From Lunularia cruciata (Eukaryota; Streptophyta; Marchantiopsida; Lunulariales; Lunulariaceae), in NCBI GenBank assembly GCA_948567375.1, contig OX419758.1:62005001-62069000 (forward strand): DNA of 64,000 nucleotides, written 5' to 3'. Position 1 is the stretch's first letter; each line of letters starts with the position of its first letter. Under the pieces are notes generated by a model, which saw only the letters and a program-made list of their open reading frames with translations, did no database searches and was not told where the DNA came from. Below are positions 11,643-22,898 of this stretch, piece after piece. Made by a program: the position numbers and the translations under genes.

Positions 11643-12068
11643 TATAACAATATGGAGTTTAGCGACAAAGTTAGTAGGGCTTACGAAGTAGTACATAAGA
11701 TAAATTAGCCTAGAATATTCCAAAAGTATCTAGGAAGCTTCTTGGGAAGCTTCCCGACTAGCTTTGCTTGCACCTCAAGAAAGTAGCTTCTAGAAGGAAG
11801 CTTCTAGAAGCTTTTGACTAGCTTAGCTTGCATGCCAAGTAGGCGGCTTCTAGAAGGAAGCTTCTTGAGAAGCTTCCTAGTTAACTTGGCTTGCACTCTA
11901 AGAAAGCGGCTTGAAGAAGCTTCTTGAGAAGCTTCTCAAGAGCCTTGTATGCTACCTATAAATACCAAAGCCAAAGCTCATGCTAGGCATTCGGAGTTTT
12001 CCCTCATTCAAGTGTCCCAATGTGAGTTTCCATTCTCCTATTTCTCTCCTTGGAGTTGATCTTTTACA
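11643..12068 (+). repeat. 3' LTR of element A1
   Basis: 426 bp; starts TATAACAATATGG (TG changed to TA) and ends CTTTTACA before target duplication caaag at 12069-12073. It is about 70 bp longer than the 5' LTR because it has one more GAAGCTTC module. A purine-rich tract (gcggcgtgggaa, 11631-11642) just before it is the likely second-strand primer. TATA at 11957-11964. Confidence 0.92.
11797..11814 (+). promoter_or_regulatory. Four-unit heat-shock-element-like motif in A1 3' LTR
   Basis: GAA-gc-TTC-ta-GAA-gc-TTt with perfect 5-bp spacing, within the extra module that the 5' LTR lacks. Further partial units follow at 11850-11875 and 11910-11935. Confidence 0.5.
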
Positions 12069-13990
12069 CAAAGTGTGCTCCTTCCTTCATCGACACTTGG
12101 GTTGGTTGAGCCAATCCTTCTCCAACTTTGGTCCACAATTTTGGTAAAGGGTCCTTGTCTTCACCCTGCACTTTGAATTCTTCTTCATCTAAGGCTCCAA
12201 CTATTTGTTCTTCCTTGGGCTGAAGGTCTACAATTTCATACTAAACTTTGGGCTAAAGCTCTTCTTCTTGAATGTACTCAAGGTGCTCTTATTCTTCTTC
12301 TTGGACACAAGCTTCTTGATTTTGACCAAGAGTCTCATTTTTATGTAGTTTAGCCTACTCTTGCATACCCTTGTCTCCTTCTTGCTCCTCTTCTTCCTTG
12401 TACTCCACCATTTGGTCTAGATTTGGAGCCTATTGTACACCATTATATTGTTCTTCTTCCTCCATTTCAAAAGTGGACTCCTACAAGGTAAATGATCCTT
12501 GCTCCTCTTCCTCACCTTCCTCTTATTCATTGTCCTATGCCTCTTTTCCTGATGAGGAGATTTCAATTACCTTACTACTTGATTGAAGCTTCTTTGTTGG
12601 CAGTCGAGGTTTCTATGGAGTGCTCTTCTTCCTCTTGGTATCCTTTGGAGTTGTGCTATCTTCCTCTAGTGTATAAAATTGCTAGTTCTTGCATAATATG
12701 CCTTGGCTATCCAATACTTGCTTGATTTATGATTGGCCTTTGGGTTGCAATGCACATGAGCCTTTAGGGTGAAAGTGGTTGGGGAACTTCTTACGCTCTT
12801 GGTAAATAGATTTATCTCTGTGTACAAATGGATGGAAAATGGTGCCAAATAGGTTGCTCTTCCCTCTAGCTCAAAGTCTTTGTGCAATATTCTTGCTTGC
12901 AAATAAAACATTTAAGCCTAGATTGCCGCCTCCCCTTGATACATATATGTGAAGAAGACTGCTTGGTTGTTGGTCAGGTATGTTATTTTCTTTGGCTTAA
13001 ACAATTCAATAACTATATCCATGATTGGCCTCCAAGCTAGATATTTGTTCTTGGTAACTCTCCATCCATTATTATTTGATCTTTATCATTAAAAGTTGCT
13101 TAATCTCATCAGTTAGCTCCCAATCCAAAAACTTGGTGTCTAATGTAATTTCTCTTGATGGTCATGCATACATGCTAAGTACCATACTCCAATGTTCTTT
13201 GGTCCAATTGAATGGGTTTCCTCTCAAATCTCCCAAATTCTACTCCTTCCTCCTCTTCATCTCATGGATGATTGTGAAGGCACTCAAATCTCAATTCTAG
13301 AGCAAGAAACCCCAAATGCTTGCTTTGGATGACTTTGGCATTGCAATGCATTGCACATTTGTTGATTGTTGGTGCACAAAGGAGAACTTTGGGGACCTTC
13401 CTATAGATTATAAGAATGAAGACCATATTACCTATCAAGTATGGAAGAAGGTGAGTGCACAAGCTAGGATGACTTCGAGTTCTGGGTCACTTTGAATACT
13501 AGGAATACTATAAATGTCAACTCAAATTTTTTTCACTCAATCAACTCTGAAAACTAAATTGCTTTTGTGGAAAGAGAAATTGGTCATTAGCATTTGGTTT
13601 TATAGACAACTCCCTAATCACTCTCAATCATTTGGCAGTTGAGGAGTTGGTGAGCACTCATCCTCTACACATGCAAACCATTCCTTGACCATTTGCCCTC
13701 ACACATGGGAAGCCTTTGCCAAATGCAAACAATCTTCTTGAATGCTAAAGGCCATTGGCGGTTATTTTGGTCTAGGTGGTAGCATATTCATATGTGTACC
13801 ATCTTTGGGTATGAAGTCCTTTGGTAATAAGTGCACTTTGACTCAAAAGGCACTCAACTTGTATTCGTTGTGTTTGACCATCCTTTGGCTCTATCCTCCT
13901 TAACATCCTTCATGATGAATGCTTTGGACTTCATACTCCTTCCATTCTGACTTCCATTTGAACTTAACACCACTACAAATAATGCACTCA
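12069..13990 (-). pseudogene. Decayed reading frame for an acidic coiled-coil protein, 5' part
   Basis: Minus-strand frame upstream of the A1 insertion. Protein-like phrases in order: NFLSECIICSGVKFKWKSEW near 13990, LFGTIFHPFVHRDKSIYQER near 12860-12800, LEEDSTTPKDTKRKKS near 12675, VIEISSSGKEA near 12570, MEEEEQYNGV and MVEYKEEEEQEGDKG near 12450-12370, and EEEFKVQGEDKDPLPKLW near 12190-12130. The interrupting stops are mostly TAG or TAA where CAG, CAA or TGG would fit, the pattern expected from C-to-T decay of methylated DNA. It continues into 6489-4862. I do not recognise the family. Confidence 0.5.
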
Positions 13991-15112
13991 CTAAGGAAGT
14001 TTCCTTCATAACCAATAAATTATTTGGCCGCATCTTTTAAAAACAAGATGCAAAAATATGGGTACCATGGTAAACCTTAGAGAGAAGAAACTAAAAGAAA
14101 CATCACAATATTCTTTGCTTATCTTGAATTCATTTAAAAATTGATAAGGAGTACGAGTATGTCAAGAATGTATATATTTATTAGACTAATTAAATAATAA
14201 TAATAACAAAATATTAATATATTAAATATTTTAATATGAATTTATATATTATTATAAGAATAAGCCTTAGATAAGCCTTAGAAAACTATAGAAAAAAATA
14301 AAAAAAATAGGATTATATTTTATCTATCTAAGTAAGACAAATTCTCAATTTATAAGTACAAAGTACAAAAACTGATTTTAATATATGATTTATTAATATA
14401 TGATAATATCTTTACTTTATTTTTCTTTGGATAGGAATATGCTATTAGAATATAAAAATAAACCAAGTAATTTATTGGAAAAATTTCATATGCCAATTAT
14501 TACTGATTATATTTAAAATTTGTAAAATAAATTTTAAAGTATTAATTTTTAGTGAATCATAGTACAATTAAAAAAAAGGATAAAATATTATACGCATATA
14601 CAAAAGTGGTTCAAAGTCTTACAAGTTACCTTAAAATCCAATTCTAGAATAAATAAATACTTAGTAAGAAAGGTTATAAGTTCAAATAGAGACTTCAATT
14701 TATTATGTGCTTAAATGAAAATAAAATCTTAACATAAAATAAATAAATAAAAAATAAAAAATTTCTCCTACAAAATAAATTACAAAAGCAAGAGGTCCTA
14801 AGGATCATGGCCTTAAATGGAATCTCCTAAATATTTATATTTAATCTATAAATAACACATCATAAAATTAGATGTTAATCCTATGCAATATAACATTTAA
14901 ATTGATGAACAATGCATATCTACATAGTAGTTTGTTGCTATAACAAAATAACATTTGTCTAAAACTACATTTTGAATGGATTATTATATTTCACTCTAAG
15001 AGGATGAAATTTTATTTGTTGATTGGAAAATAAGATTAGAATCAAAGGTTATTTTTTAATTTCAAGTTAGAAATTTCTAGTTAGAAATTTCTAGATATAG
15101 GAAGAAAAGACT
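13991..15112. other. AT-rich intergenic DNA
   Basis: Very AT-rich with A and T runs, no open frame of note, no recognised repeat. A short duplication gttagaaatttctag occurs near 15064-15091. Confidence 0.5.
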
Positions 15113-15117
15113 AATGA

Positions 15118-15558
15118 TGTAAAAGATAGAGAAGTTAAATAGGAGAATGAAAAGTCAAAGTAAAAGTCATATTGGAAACATTCACTTGAGGGAAACTACA
15201 AATGCCTAACATGAGCTTGGGCTTTGGTATTTATAGCAAAGCAACACAAGGCTCTTGATAAGCTTCCAAGGAAACTTCCCTCTCAAGCCCTCTTCTTGGA
15301 GTGTAAGCTAAATTACCCAAGAAGTTGTCAAGGAAGCTTCTTTCTTGAAGATGCCTACTTGGCATATAAGCTAATCTAGCCGTTAACTTCATGTGCAAGT
15401 TACTTGATCCTTGGAAGGTACTAAGAAGCTTCTAGAACATTTGACCAAGAAACTTCCTAGATGCTTCTAGAACATTCTTAGAACCCTTATCTATATACGG
15501 CTTATTTTACTAACATATTAGCCTTCATTAACTCTTCTATTAACTCCATATTATTAAA
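15118..15558 (-). repeat. 3' LTR of element A2
   Basis: 441 bp, reverse orientation. TATA box as tatttata at 15228-15235. A perfect GAAgcTTCtaGAA unit lies at 15425-15437. The inner end reads ccatattattaaa where other copies have attaca. Confidence 0.88.
15425..15437 (-). promoter_or_regulatory. Heat-shock-element-like trimer in A2 3' LTR
   Basis: GAA-gc-TTC-ta-GAA with exact spacing, in the same relative place as in A1. Confidence 0.45.
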
Positions 15559-15571
15559 TATTCCCCCATGG
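15559..15571 (-). other. Polypurine tract of A2
   Basis: tattcccccatgg in plus-strand reading, that is ccatgggggaata on the element strand, directly inside the 3' LTR. This is the expected plus-strand DNA primer position. Confidence 0.75.
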
Positions 15572-15574
15572 TTA

Positions 15575-16960
15575 GTTGGTGATGTCCTAATCACCATGGA
15601 ACTTCAAACTTCTAGATGACCATTTGTGCATTGTAGGGATGAGAAAAGTGCTCCCATGTGACATCATGAAGAGGATACCCTTTCCAAAGGACCTTATATT
15701 CCTATGTTATTGGCAACCATGTTGGATGTCATGACAGGTAAGTATACAATCAACTTTGTATTCTTCGTGGTTGTTGACAAGGATGGGAGGATAAGGAGAT
15801 TGTACACAAGTGGAAAAGGAAGATGGATTAGAAACAAAGGGTTTTAACTTTGAAACATGGAAGATAACATAGATCCTCAGACCTTTAGGCTAGGCAAGGC
15901 AAGGCAAGTTGACAAGCAAACAAGAGAAATGATTTGAGTAATATCAAATGGACATATCCAATTAGGAGCAAGTTTACAAACTTGGGTATAAATTGGGAGA
16001 GGAAGGTTACTAGAAGAAAGCATGACCTTATCACCTAATTGAAAGATGAGATCATTATGATGTTGACAACATATTTCTTTTGCCAATTTTGAGCAACAAG
16101 AAGATGAGACTTGGCTTGGTGTTAGGATTTAGATAATGTGGACAAGAAGGTAGAAGTACGAGGAACATGAGATTGTGAGAAAGGAAGAGGGAATTTAGAA
16201 AAATGTGTCTTGCCCAAAATTAATGAAGGAGTGGGAGAATTGGATGCTTTCTTGCTTGGAATCATTGCAACAAAACTTGGCAATCACAAGACAATTATCC
16301 CAATTGGTAGGGTGAATGTTGATAAATGCACAGAGCATATCTTCCAAGGTGTGATTGGCATGTTGGTTTGCCCATCAGTTTGAAGATCATAGGATATAGA
16401 CAAAGTAAGCTTGGTGCCAAGTAGCTTGAAGAGTGCTTGCTAAAATTTACTAGCAAATCAAATATCATAGTCAAAGATGAGAATCCTTGGCATCTTGTGG
16501 TGCTTGAAGACAATCAAAGTAAATATTAGCTAGCATGGGAGCATCCAAAATTAGTGCCAAGTGAATCTGCTTGCTAAGTTTATCAAAAAACACCACAATG
16601 GTGATATGACCCTAATTTTTTTGGGCAAGGATGTGAAGAGGTCAAGATTTACATGTTCCCACTAGGTAGTTGGAAATGGGAAGTAGTTGAAGTAGGACAC
16701 ATGGTTTTTGGTTGTTGATCATGTTGCTTGACAAGTCTCACAAGGTCAAAAAAACTCTCAAACTTCTCATGCCATGTTTGGCCACCACCATTGATGTTAA
16801 AGGCTACTCAAGGTTTTGTCCACACCTTAAATGACCAAAGATTGGTAAGTAATGGTCTTCTTGAAGCCACATAAGTAAGAGATCATCTATATTTGGAACA
16901 CAGATCCATTTCTCAAAAAATAGAATGTCTTCCTTAAAGGAAAAGGTGTTTTACTTCTTG
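15575..16960 (-). pseudogene. A2 integrase with chromodomain, broken
   Basis: The chromodomain remnant spans about 15575-15778 (same end sequence as A1, tagttggtgatgtcc). The integrase C-terminal approach, with NDLIFQLGDKVMLSSSNLPL, is at 16020-16065. The core is scattered from 16295 to 16700 and the N-terminal zinc region from about 16800 to 16900. Many stops. Confidence 0.8.
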
Positions 16961-17039
16961 TTGTGCACTACAAGATGATTTTGCACCTGCTAAAAAAAAG
17001 GTCCTATTGTAAAGCAATCTTGAACTCTATGTGTACCTT

Positions 17040-18400
17040 TGAGTTGGTTGACACCATCGTGATTATTGCTAGCACAGGAAGTTCAAGAAAAATGTTGAAA
17101 TCAAGACATCATGATAAGGCATCAAGAATGACATGGAACCTACCAAGTTTATACTTGAGTTTGATGTCAAAAAAGTGTAGTTGTTCCTCCAATTGATAAT
17201 ACCAACTCTTCATGGCTCCAAATGTAAAGTCTACAAGAAAGGCTTGTGATTGGTTCACATGATTTTTTTCCCAAGAGATGATGTCTCCATACCTTTGTGG
17301 CATATACCATTGCAAGTTGTTCTTGACCATGGGCAAAATAATTTTTTTTGTTGTGTTTAGTCGATGAAACATATTGGGATGTAAGCCATCTTGAAATTCC
17401 CATTGGAACACCGCTCTAATGGTAAAGTTAGAAGCATCAAAATCAACCACAAAAGGGAGTTGAAATTGTATGGTTGGAGGATGGGTCTTGATGCACCATA
17501 TACTTCAATTTCTTGAATGCTTCTTTGTGCTTTTTGGGCCATGCAAAGCTTGATGTTTTTCCCAACAGATCGGTCAATGGTGTCACCACATGAGCATAAA
17601 AATGAATGAACCATCATAAAAGCTTGCCAATCCATCAAATACCCAAACTTCATGGCTCCTTAGGAGTAAGCAATTGGTAATGGCTTTGATTTTCTCTTCT
17701 TCCATCTTGATCCTCTTTGCTTAGACATTATGACACAAGAAAATAACATCCTTTTGCTAAAAACCACACTTTCTATTGATGTTGTTGTCATAAGACTTCT
17801 TGTACATGATTCTTGTGTTATGCCTTTGTCTTACTGTAAATTAAAATATTATCCAATAATACCACCGCATATCTATCCAATAGCCATTCCAACACCTGAT
17901 GCATTTGATTCATGAAAACTATTGGAGCATTAGTGATTCCAAAAGGTAAAACTCTCCATTCAAAGTTTTCATACCTTATGAAAAAGGTAGTTGTTTGCAC
18001 ATCTTCTCAATCAAAGGGAATTTAGCACTAGACACTTTGCATATCCAACCTTGAGAAATATTGTGCTCCACTTAATTGATCCAACAAGTCATCAACTCAA
18101 GGCATAGATAACATTCTTCATGGTTATCTTATTGAGGCCATGGTAGTCAATGAAAAATTGAAGCTCTCTATCCTTCTTTGGTACAAAGAGTACTCCTCAA
18201 AAATATATATTATAGTGTATAAAATCTTGCCTCAACAACTCAATCAATGTTATTTGAAGTTCCTCTAACTCCTTTGATGAGAGCCGATAGATTGATATGC
18301 TCATGGGAGTACTACTTGGCAATAGCTCAATCTTGAAAGGGATGCCTTGATCAAAGGGAAAGTAATCTAGAACATGCCCTTAAACTCATGAACAATCTGA
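17040..18400 (-). pseudogene. A2 reverse transcriptase and RNase H, broken
   Basis: RNase H phrases MVDFDASNFTIRAVFQWEFQ (17450 downward) and LKYKLGRFHVILDALS (to 17109). RT phrases [20 protein letters not shown] and VFMNQMHQVLEWLLDR at 18000-17850, then AVVLLDNILIYSK, where the second catalytic Asp of the usual FLDD is Asn. RT is therefore inactive even apart from the stops. Confidence 0.88.
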
Positions 18401-18599
18401 TCAACCACTAGCTTCTGATCCTTGTCAAAGTTCCCTTGTGCAACAAGTTTGATATGCATTGTAAAGACAAGGATATCTTCCTCCAAAGCTTACTCTATAG
18501 CTACTCTATTGATAAACTTCTCATCTTTAGTTTTTTTACTCAAAGGTTTCAAACAATCTAATCAATGATTCTTAACTTGGTGTTTTACTTGAATTTGTC

Positions 18600-18990
18600 A
18601 TTGGGTCCAATCAAATTAAACCTTATGATGTTAAAGCCAAGGAAGATCTAGAATGATATAGTAGTGTAAGGAGGTGACTAAAAATTTCATATACTCAGAA
18701 TACTCCTTTCTGATCTTGAATGTAACAAGCTGTCAAGTTTGGAATGCAAAACCCTTTCTACCATCCACTATCATCAACTTGCTACCTAATACATGCTTTA
18801 TATAAAGACCTAGTTCCTTTTCTAATTGCAAGGATATGCAATTCTCAAAACTTTTAGAATCAACTAAAATTCTACAACCATAATTGGATATCATACCTTG
18901 CATATGAATCAAACTTGCATTGGTCGAGCCCCCAATCCTGTTGGAACTAATCAAGTTCCCAATAAGTGACTCAATATCTCCTATCAAGAT
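18600..18990 (-). pseudogene. A2 protease, broken
   Basis: Reads NASLIHMQGMISNYGCRILV then DSKSFENC at 18920-18840. The active-site D-S-G is D-S-K, so the catalytic loop is lost. Confidence 0.8.
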
Positions 18991-18999
18991 TCTTCATTT

Positions 19000-19707
19000 C
19001 CTTGATGTGCTTCACAAACTCCATTTGGGTAACTAGTCAATGTTGTCCATTCTAGAGTAAAAATTTTGCCATGCAATGTCTAATTTGATTATAATTTAGA
19101 AACAACCACCATTTTATTGCAACTGCTCATGGTCTACCATGCCAAGAAGTCTTGGTTAGATTGCATCAATTTCTATTGGTGCTGACTTATCCACTCATGC
19201 TTGGTGTGTTTGCATGTTTTGTGGAAGTCTAAGTCAAGCCTAATTTGTGGTTATCAAGGAGTCAAAGTGCTTAGCCATATGTATAGTTTTTTCTAGATGC
19301 TTGAGTTCATGCATATTTACTTCCAATTTTGTGCATGATTTCAAACCTCTCACAAAGTAATCAAAAGATTCACCTTCTTTTATGTTTGGAATCAACGTCA
19401 TGGTGTTTTGAAATTGAGAAATGTAACTTCTCATTGAACAAATTTGCCTCTCTTTGCTTGTCAATCTTATGCAGCTTGTGCAATATTCACAGCTTAGAAT
19501 TGCCCAATGACTTCACTCTTGAAGTTCTCCCATGTTGAAATTGGAGCAGCAAACTGCCATTGAGTTTGCTCCACCCAAATTCACCATCATAGTTTTACCA
19601 CTCCATCTAATTGAATTGAAGCCAAGAGGATTTGCCTCCAATTATCTACAAGATTTGTGGCTTCAAAATAAATTTCACAATCAAACATAAAATTCTCTAC
19701 TACTCAT
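19000..19707 (-). pseudogene. A2 gag, downstream part
   Basis: Minus-strand gag phrases SYISQFQNTMTLIPNI and FDYFVRGLKSCTKLEVNMHE at 19440-19310, matching A1 near 7620-7690. The zinc knuckle near 19100 has lost Cys positions. The frame is interrupted at about 19707 by the copia piece; the upstream parts of gag resume at 21706-21839 and 22585-22860. Confidence 0.8.
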
Positions 19708-19937
19708 GGTAGAGTCTATCAAAGAACACAAGGACTGGACCTACATTCCAAGACCATTCATAGTGAATCATGAGAGAGAGAGTGTGTGTGTGTACAAGGA
19801 AAGTAGGCAAGAACAAATACGGGGAGAATACTACTCTCATGTGTATATAATATACATGTGTATCCTAAACCTATACAAGTAAAGAATAAGAACTAGGTCA
19901 CTAACTAAGTCACTATGAGCTTGGGATTGTATCAACA
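19708..19937 (-). repeat. 3' LTR and polypurine tract of the copia piece
   Basis: On the element strand the sequence reads gcttgcaaggg-ag then TGTTGATACAATCC, the classic copia polypurine tract followed by an LTR start; the LTR therefore runs from 19937 downward. Its outer end is probably near 19707. It contains a (GA)n(GT)n microsatellite at about 19769-19794. Confidence 0.65.
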
Positions 19938-20807
19938 CTCCCTTGCAAGCTAACTCAATATCATGTACACCAAGTTGAAGTCTAAAAGCCTCAAACTTAT
20001 CTCTAGTTAAAGCTATGGTAAAAATATCAACCACTTGCTTTCTTGTGCAAACAAACTTAAGCTCAATCTGCCCTACCAGAACCACCTTAATTTCTTAATG
20101 CTTAGTCTTAGCATGAAACATGAGATTACTAGCTAACTTAGTGCTACTCATATTTGTGTATAAAAATAGGAATTAAAAAATCCACACCAATATCAAAAAG
20201 CAAACTCTAAAGCCAAAAAATTCATTAGTTGCATTGGTGGCTCCATGTACTCTACCTTAGTGTAGGGCAAAGCTATAGTTGGTAGAAGCCCAACTTATAA
20301 CGGCACTCCAAAGTCCAAAATATGTACCTTGAAGTAGGTCTCCTATCAAGAACACTCCTTGCCCAATCTGCATTAGTGTAACCATGTAGCACCAATGATC
20401 CACCAAATATGTAGCAAAGGCCAAACTTCAAAGTGAACTTCACATATAAAAAATGTGCTTGATAGCCTCAAAGTGACATTTGCATGGTGATTGCATGAAC
20501 TGGCTGACAATTCCAACCACATAAGTCAAGTCATGTCTAATGATAATCAAATAGATGAGACTACCAACCATCTGCTTATATCCATGGGGATCAATGAGCA
20601 ATTCATTGTCATCAATACCAGAGGGTTCTTCTCCACAGATGGTGTAGTAATAGGCTTACATTCCAATAGGCCAAATCTCTTTAGCACGTTAGTGGCATAT
20701 TGATGGAGCACAAGCTATACGCCTTATCCATCCCTAATAAAATCCACACCCAAAAAATATCTAAGACCACCTAGATCTTGCATCTCAAATTGGGTCTTTA
20801 AGTACTT

Positions 20808-20953
20808 AAGATGAGACATTTGGGGCATTGGAGTATTAAGGAAGTAAACTTTGTGTTTTTAGAGCTCCTTTGGGGTATTGGAGTATTAAGGAAGTAAACC
20901 TTGTGTTTCTCTTGTGTTTTTCTTGGGGTTTCTCATGTCCTTGAAACATTACA
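20808..20953 (+). repeat. Fragment of a family B LTR inside copia RT
   Basis: Matches the last ~150 bp of the family B LTRs (tttggggcattggagt ... ccttgaaacattaca). It contains an internal near-exact duplication of the segment tggagtattaaggaagtaaa (about 20832 and 20880). It separates copia RT blocks that should be adjacent, so it inserted after the copia piece. Confidence 0.6.
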
Positions 20954-21705
20954 ATATCAAATCCTGATCTACTTCCCTTAAAACATACAAGGTAGGATCA
21001 GAAGGACAAACAGAAACCTACGAGCTACCAAGAAGGAAGTAATCTTTGCATACCAAGCCTTAGGTGCTTGCTTCAAGCCATAGAGCTCTTTCTACAACTT
21101 GTAGACTTGAGATGGAAATTGAGGATCCTCAAAACCAGGTGGTTACACCATGTAGACCTCCTCAAGATTTCCATTGAGAAATGCATTTTCGAGGTCCATA
21201 TGGTGTAACTTCCGTCCTTGCTGAAACGCAACTACAACCACTATACAAATAGTTGCCATCTTGGCAATAAGACTACATGCTTCATCATAGTCTATGCAAA
21301 ACTATTGATCATAACCCTTTACCACCAAGCATGCCTTGTACTTGTAGATAGATCCATCAAAACTAAGCTTGATATAGAAGACCCATCTACAACCAATAGC
21401 CTTATGATCAGAAGGTAGATCCACTAGCTCCCATGTGTGTTGGTGGTAGAGGGCATCAAGTTTTGCCTACATGGTAGCAATCCACTATTCTTGTTGTAGA
21501 GCCTCTCACAACGTGGTTGGTTTGTGCTCTTGCAAAATAGTAGTCATATATGCAAGATGTATAATGAGAAAACTTTCATCTAGAAAATTGCCTAACAAGG
21601 TGCTTCACCCATTGAGACTGTCTTGGATAAGTAGTTGACTAGTTACCTCTCCTTGGGTTGCTTTTGATGTAGTAGGCAGATTGATTTGGCCTTCCAAATC
21701 AATAG

Positions 21706-21839
21706 ATTATTGCCTTCAAAGACCTTTGGTTTTGGAAATCACACTCAGTCTTCTCCTTCTCAAAATGTCACTCTCTTTAATTGCTCTTGTTGTTGACCAT
21801 CACAAATACTCTCTTCCAACAATTGAGTAAGATGCTCAA
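21706..21839 (-). pseudogene. A2 gag, middle part between copia piece and solo LTR
   Basis: The sequence attgccttcaaagacctttgg onward matches, in reverse, the A4 gag N-terminal coding region (57440-57480). It is short and broken. Confidence 0.7.
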
Positions 21840-22584
21840 TGTAATACCAAGAGCTAGCCATATGATCTAGATTTGAAATTTGGTTTGGTAACATTTGGAA
21901 TAATGTTATACATGATGGTCAAAATAGATCAGAGAGGAGTATCACCAAAAGAGTACTTCTACTAATAGGGTAGAAAGAAAAATAGACTTGAAAACCTTAG
22001 AACCAATAGCTAGACATAAGATTTAAAGGTGAGAATTGGTTTGGTAACATTTGGAAGGATGTTACATATGATGGACTAAATAGATTAGAAAGAGGTATCA
22101 CCAAAAGCGGACTTTTAGTAATAGAGTAGGAACCAAAATATGCCTTGAATCCTTAAAGGCAATTTTGGAAGTCTAAATGGATGAATTAGGCCTCAAAAAT
22201 ATGAAGATTACCCCCCCCCCCCCCCCCCCAAATTGGAGGAAAGGCTGGCCTTCCCTCCCTCCTAGTTTTTCTCGTCAAGAGCTTTCCAACGGTACGTCAC
22301 CCATGTGATTCTAAGATTCCTACAAGAAGATTCCCTTTGGTCAAAGCTTGTTTGACCAACCAAATAGGACAAGGACCAACATGTCACCTATCCAAGTAAG
22401 TAATCCAAGGGTGGAGCTTGCTAACATGTCACCTATCTGTGTGCCTAATCTTATGGTGGAGCTTCCTTGGATTAGATCTTCTTTGTCTATAATAAAGAGA
22501 AGGTGCTCCTTTGGGGCATCGGAGTTTGAGTGTGAAACTTGTATTTGTGCGTATGTGTTTCTTTGCTATCCTTGCAACATTACA
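21840..22584 (+). mobile_element. Family B solo LTR, copy 1
   Basis: 745 bp from TGTAATACCAAGAGC to AACATTACA, flanked by a perfect 5-bp target duplication ctcaa (21835-21839, 22585-22589). It has a TG...CA LTR form and no internal domain, so it is an LTR left after LTR-LTR recombination, or a small LTR-only element. Contains an internal imperfect tandem repeat (ttggtttggtaacatttgga at 21880 and 22034), a run of C at about 22211-22229 and a ctataataaagag TATA-like region near 22488. Confidence 0.85.
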
Positions 22585-22860
22585 CTCAATCTATTGTTGC
22601 ATAACAATGATAAATTTGGGCGTTGGCACCATGACTATTACTCTACTACAGTCTTACAATTCTCTAAGTTAACACATAGACGTAAGATGTCCATTGCTCT
22701 TTGTAAGTTACAATATGAAGGATCAATGGCTCATCAAACAAAGAGATCATATTCAAGAACTCTTGGCCAAAGCAAGAAGTGATGAATTGTTGGAAATGAT
22801 GCTTTGGCAACACATAGATACAAAAATCCAAATGGTTTGGGGGAGATTGACTCAATGATC
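22585..22860 (-). pseudogene. A2 gag N-terminus and leader
   Basis: Reverse-complement match to the A1 and A4 leader and gag start (MYGPP-type leader near 22876-22664; first gag codons near 22610). Confidence 0.6.
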
Positions 22861-22885
22861 CATAGATTCCATCCATCCCATTCTT

Positions 22886-22898
22886 GCTCTAATACCAA
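22886..22898 (-). other. Primer binding site of A2
   Basis: gctctaataccaa in plus reading, that is TTGGTATTAGAGC on the element strand; initiator-Met tRNA site with one change. Confidence 0.8.

Larger units (their letters stand above)
6490..12068 (+). mobile_element. Element A1: Ty3/gypsy chromovirus, full length, decayed
   Basis: A complete LTR retrotransposon inserted into an older reading frame. Evidence: LTRs starting TGTAACAATATGG and ending TTTTACA, 5-bp target duplication caaag on both sides (6485-6489 and 12069-12073), a primer binding site for initiator-Met tRNA just after the left LTR, and gag, protease, RT, RNase H, integrase and chromodomain in gypsy order. The chromodomain at the integrase C-terminus defines the chromovirus branch. 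Every gene has stops or frameshifts, so it is not autonomous now. The two LTRs differ in length (355 and 426 bp) by one repeat module. Its protease (VDSGSS) and RT (FLDD) active sites survive. Confidence 0.92.
19708..21705 (-). mobile_element. Ty1/copia element, 5'-truncated, inside A2 gag
   Basis: Minus-strand copia pol: MDLENAFLNGNLEE then VYMV, a stop, PPGFEDPQFPSQVYK near 21200-21100; GLKQAPKAWYAKITSFL near 21060; VCPSDPTLYVLREVDQD near 20990; LKTQFEMQDLGGLRYFLGVD near 20810-20740; and the RNase H tail KFVCTRKQVVDIFT then LTRDKFEAFRLQLGV at 20060-19975. The element starts in the integrase-RT linker, so 5' LTR, gag and integrase are absent. The A2 gag sequence resumes within a few bases on both sides (ctctactac at the left, agattattgccttcaaag at the right). 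A family B LTR fragment lies within its RT. Confidence 0.85.
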
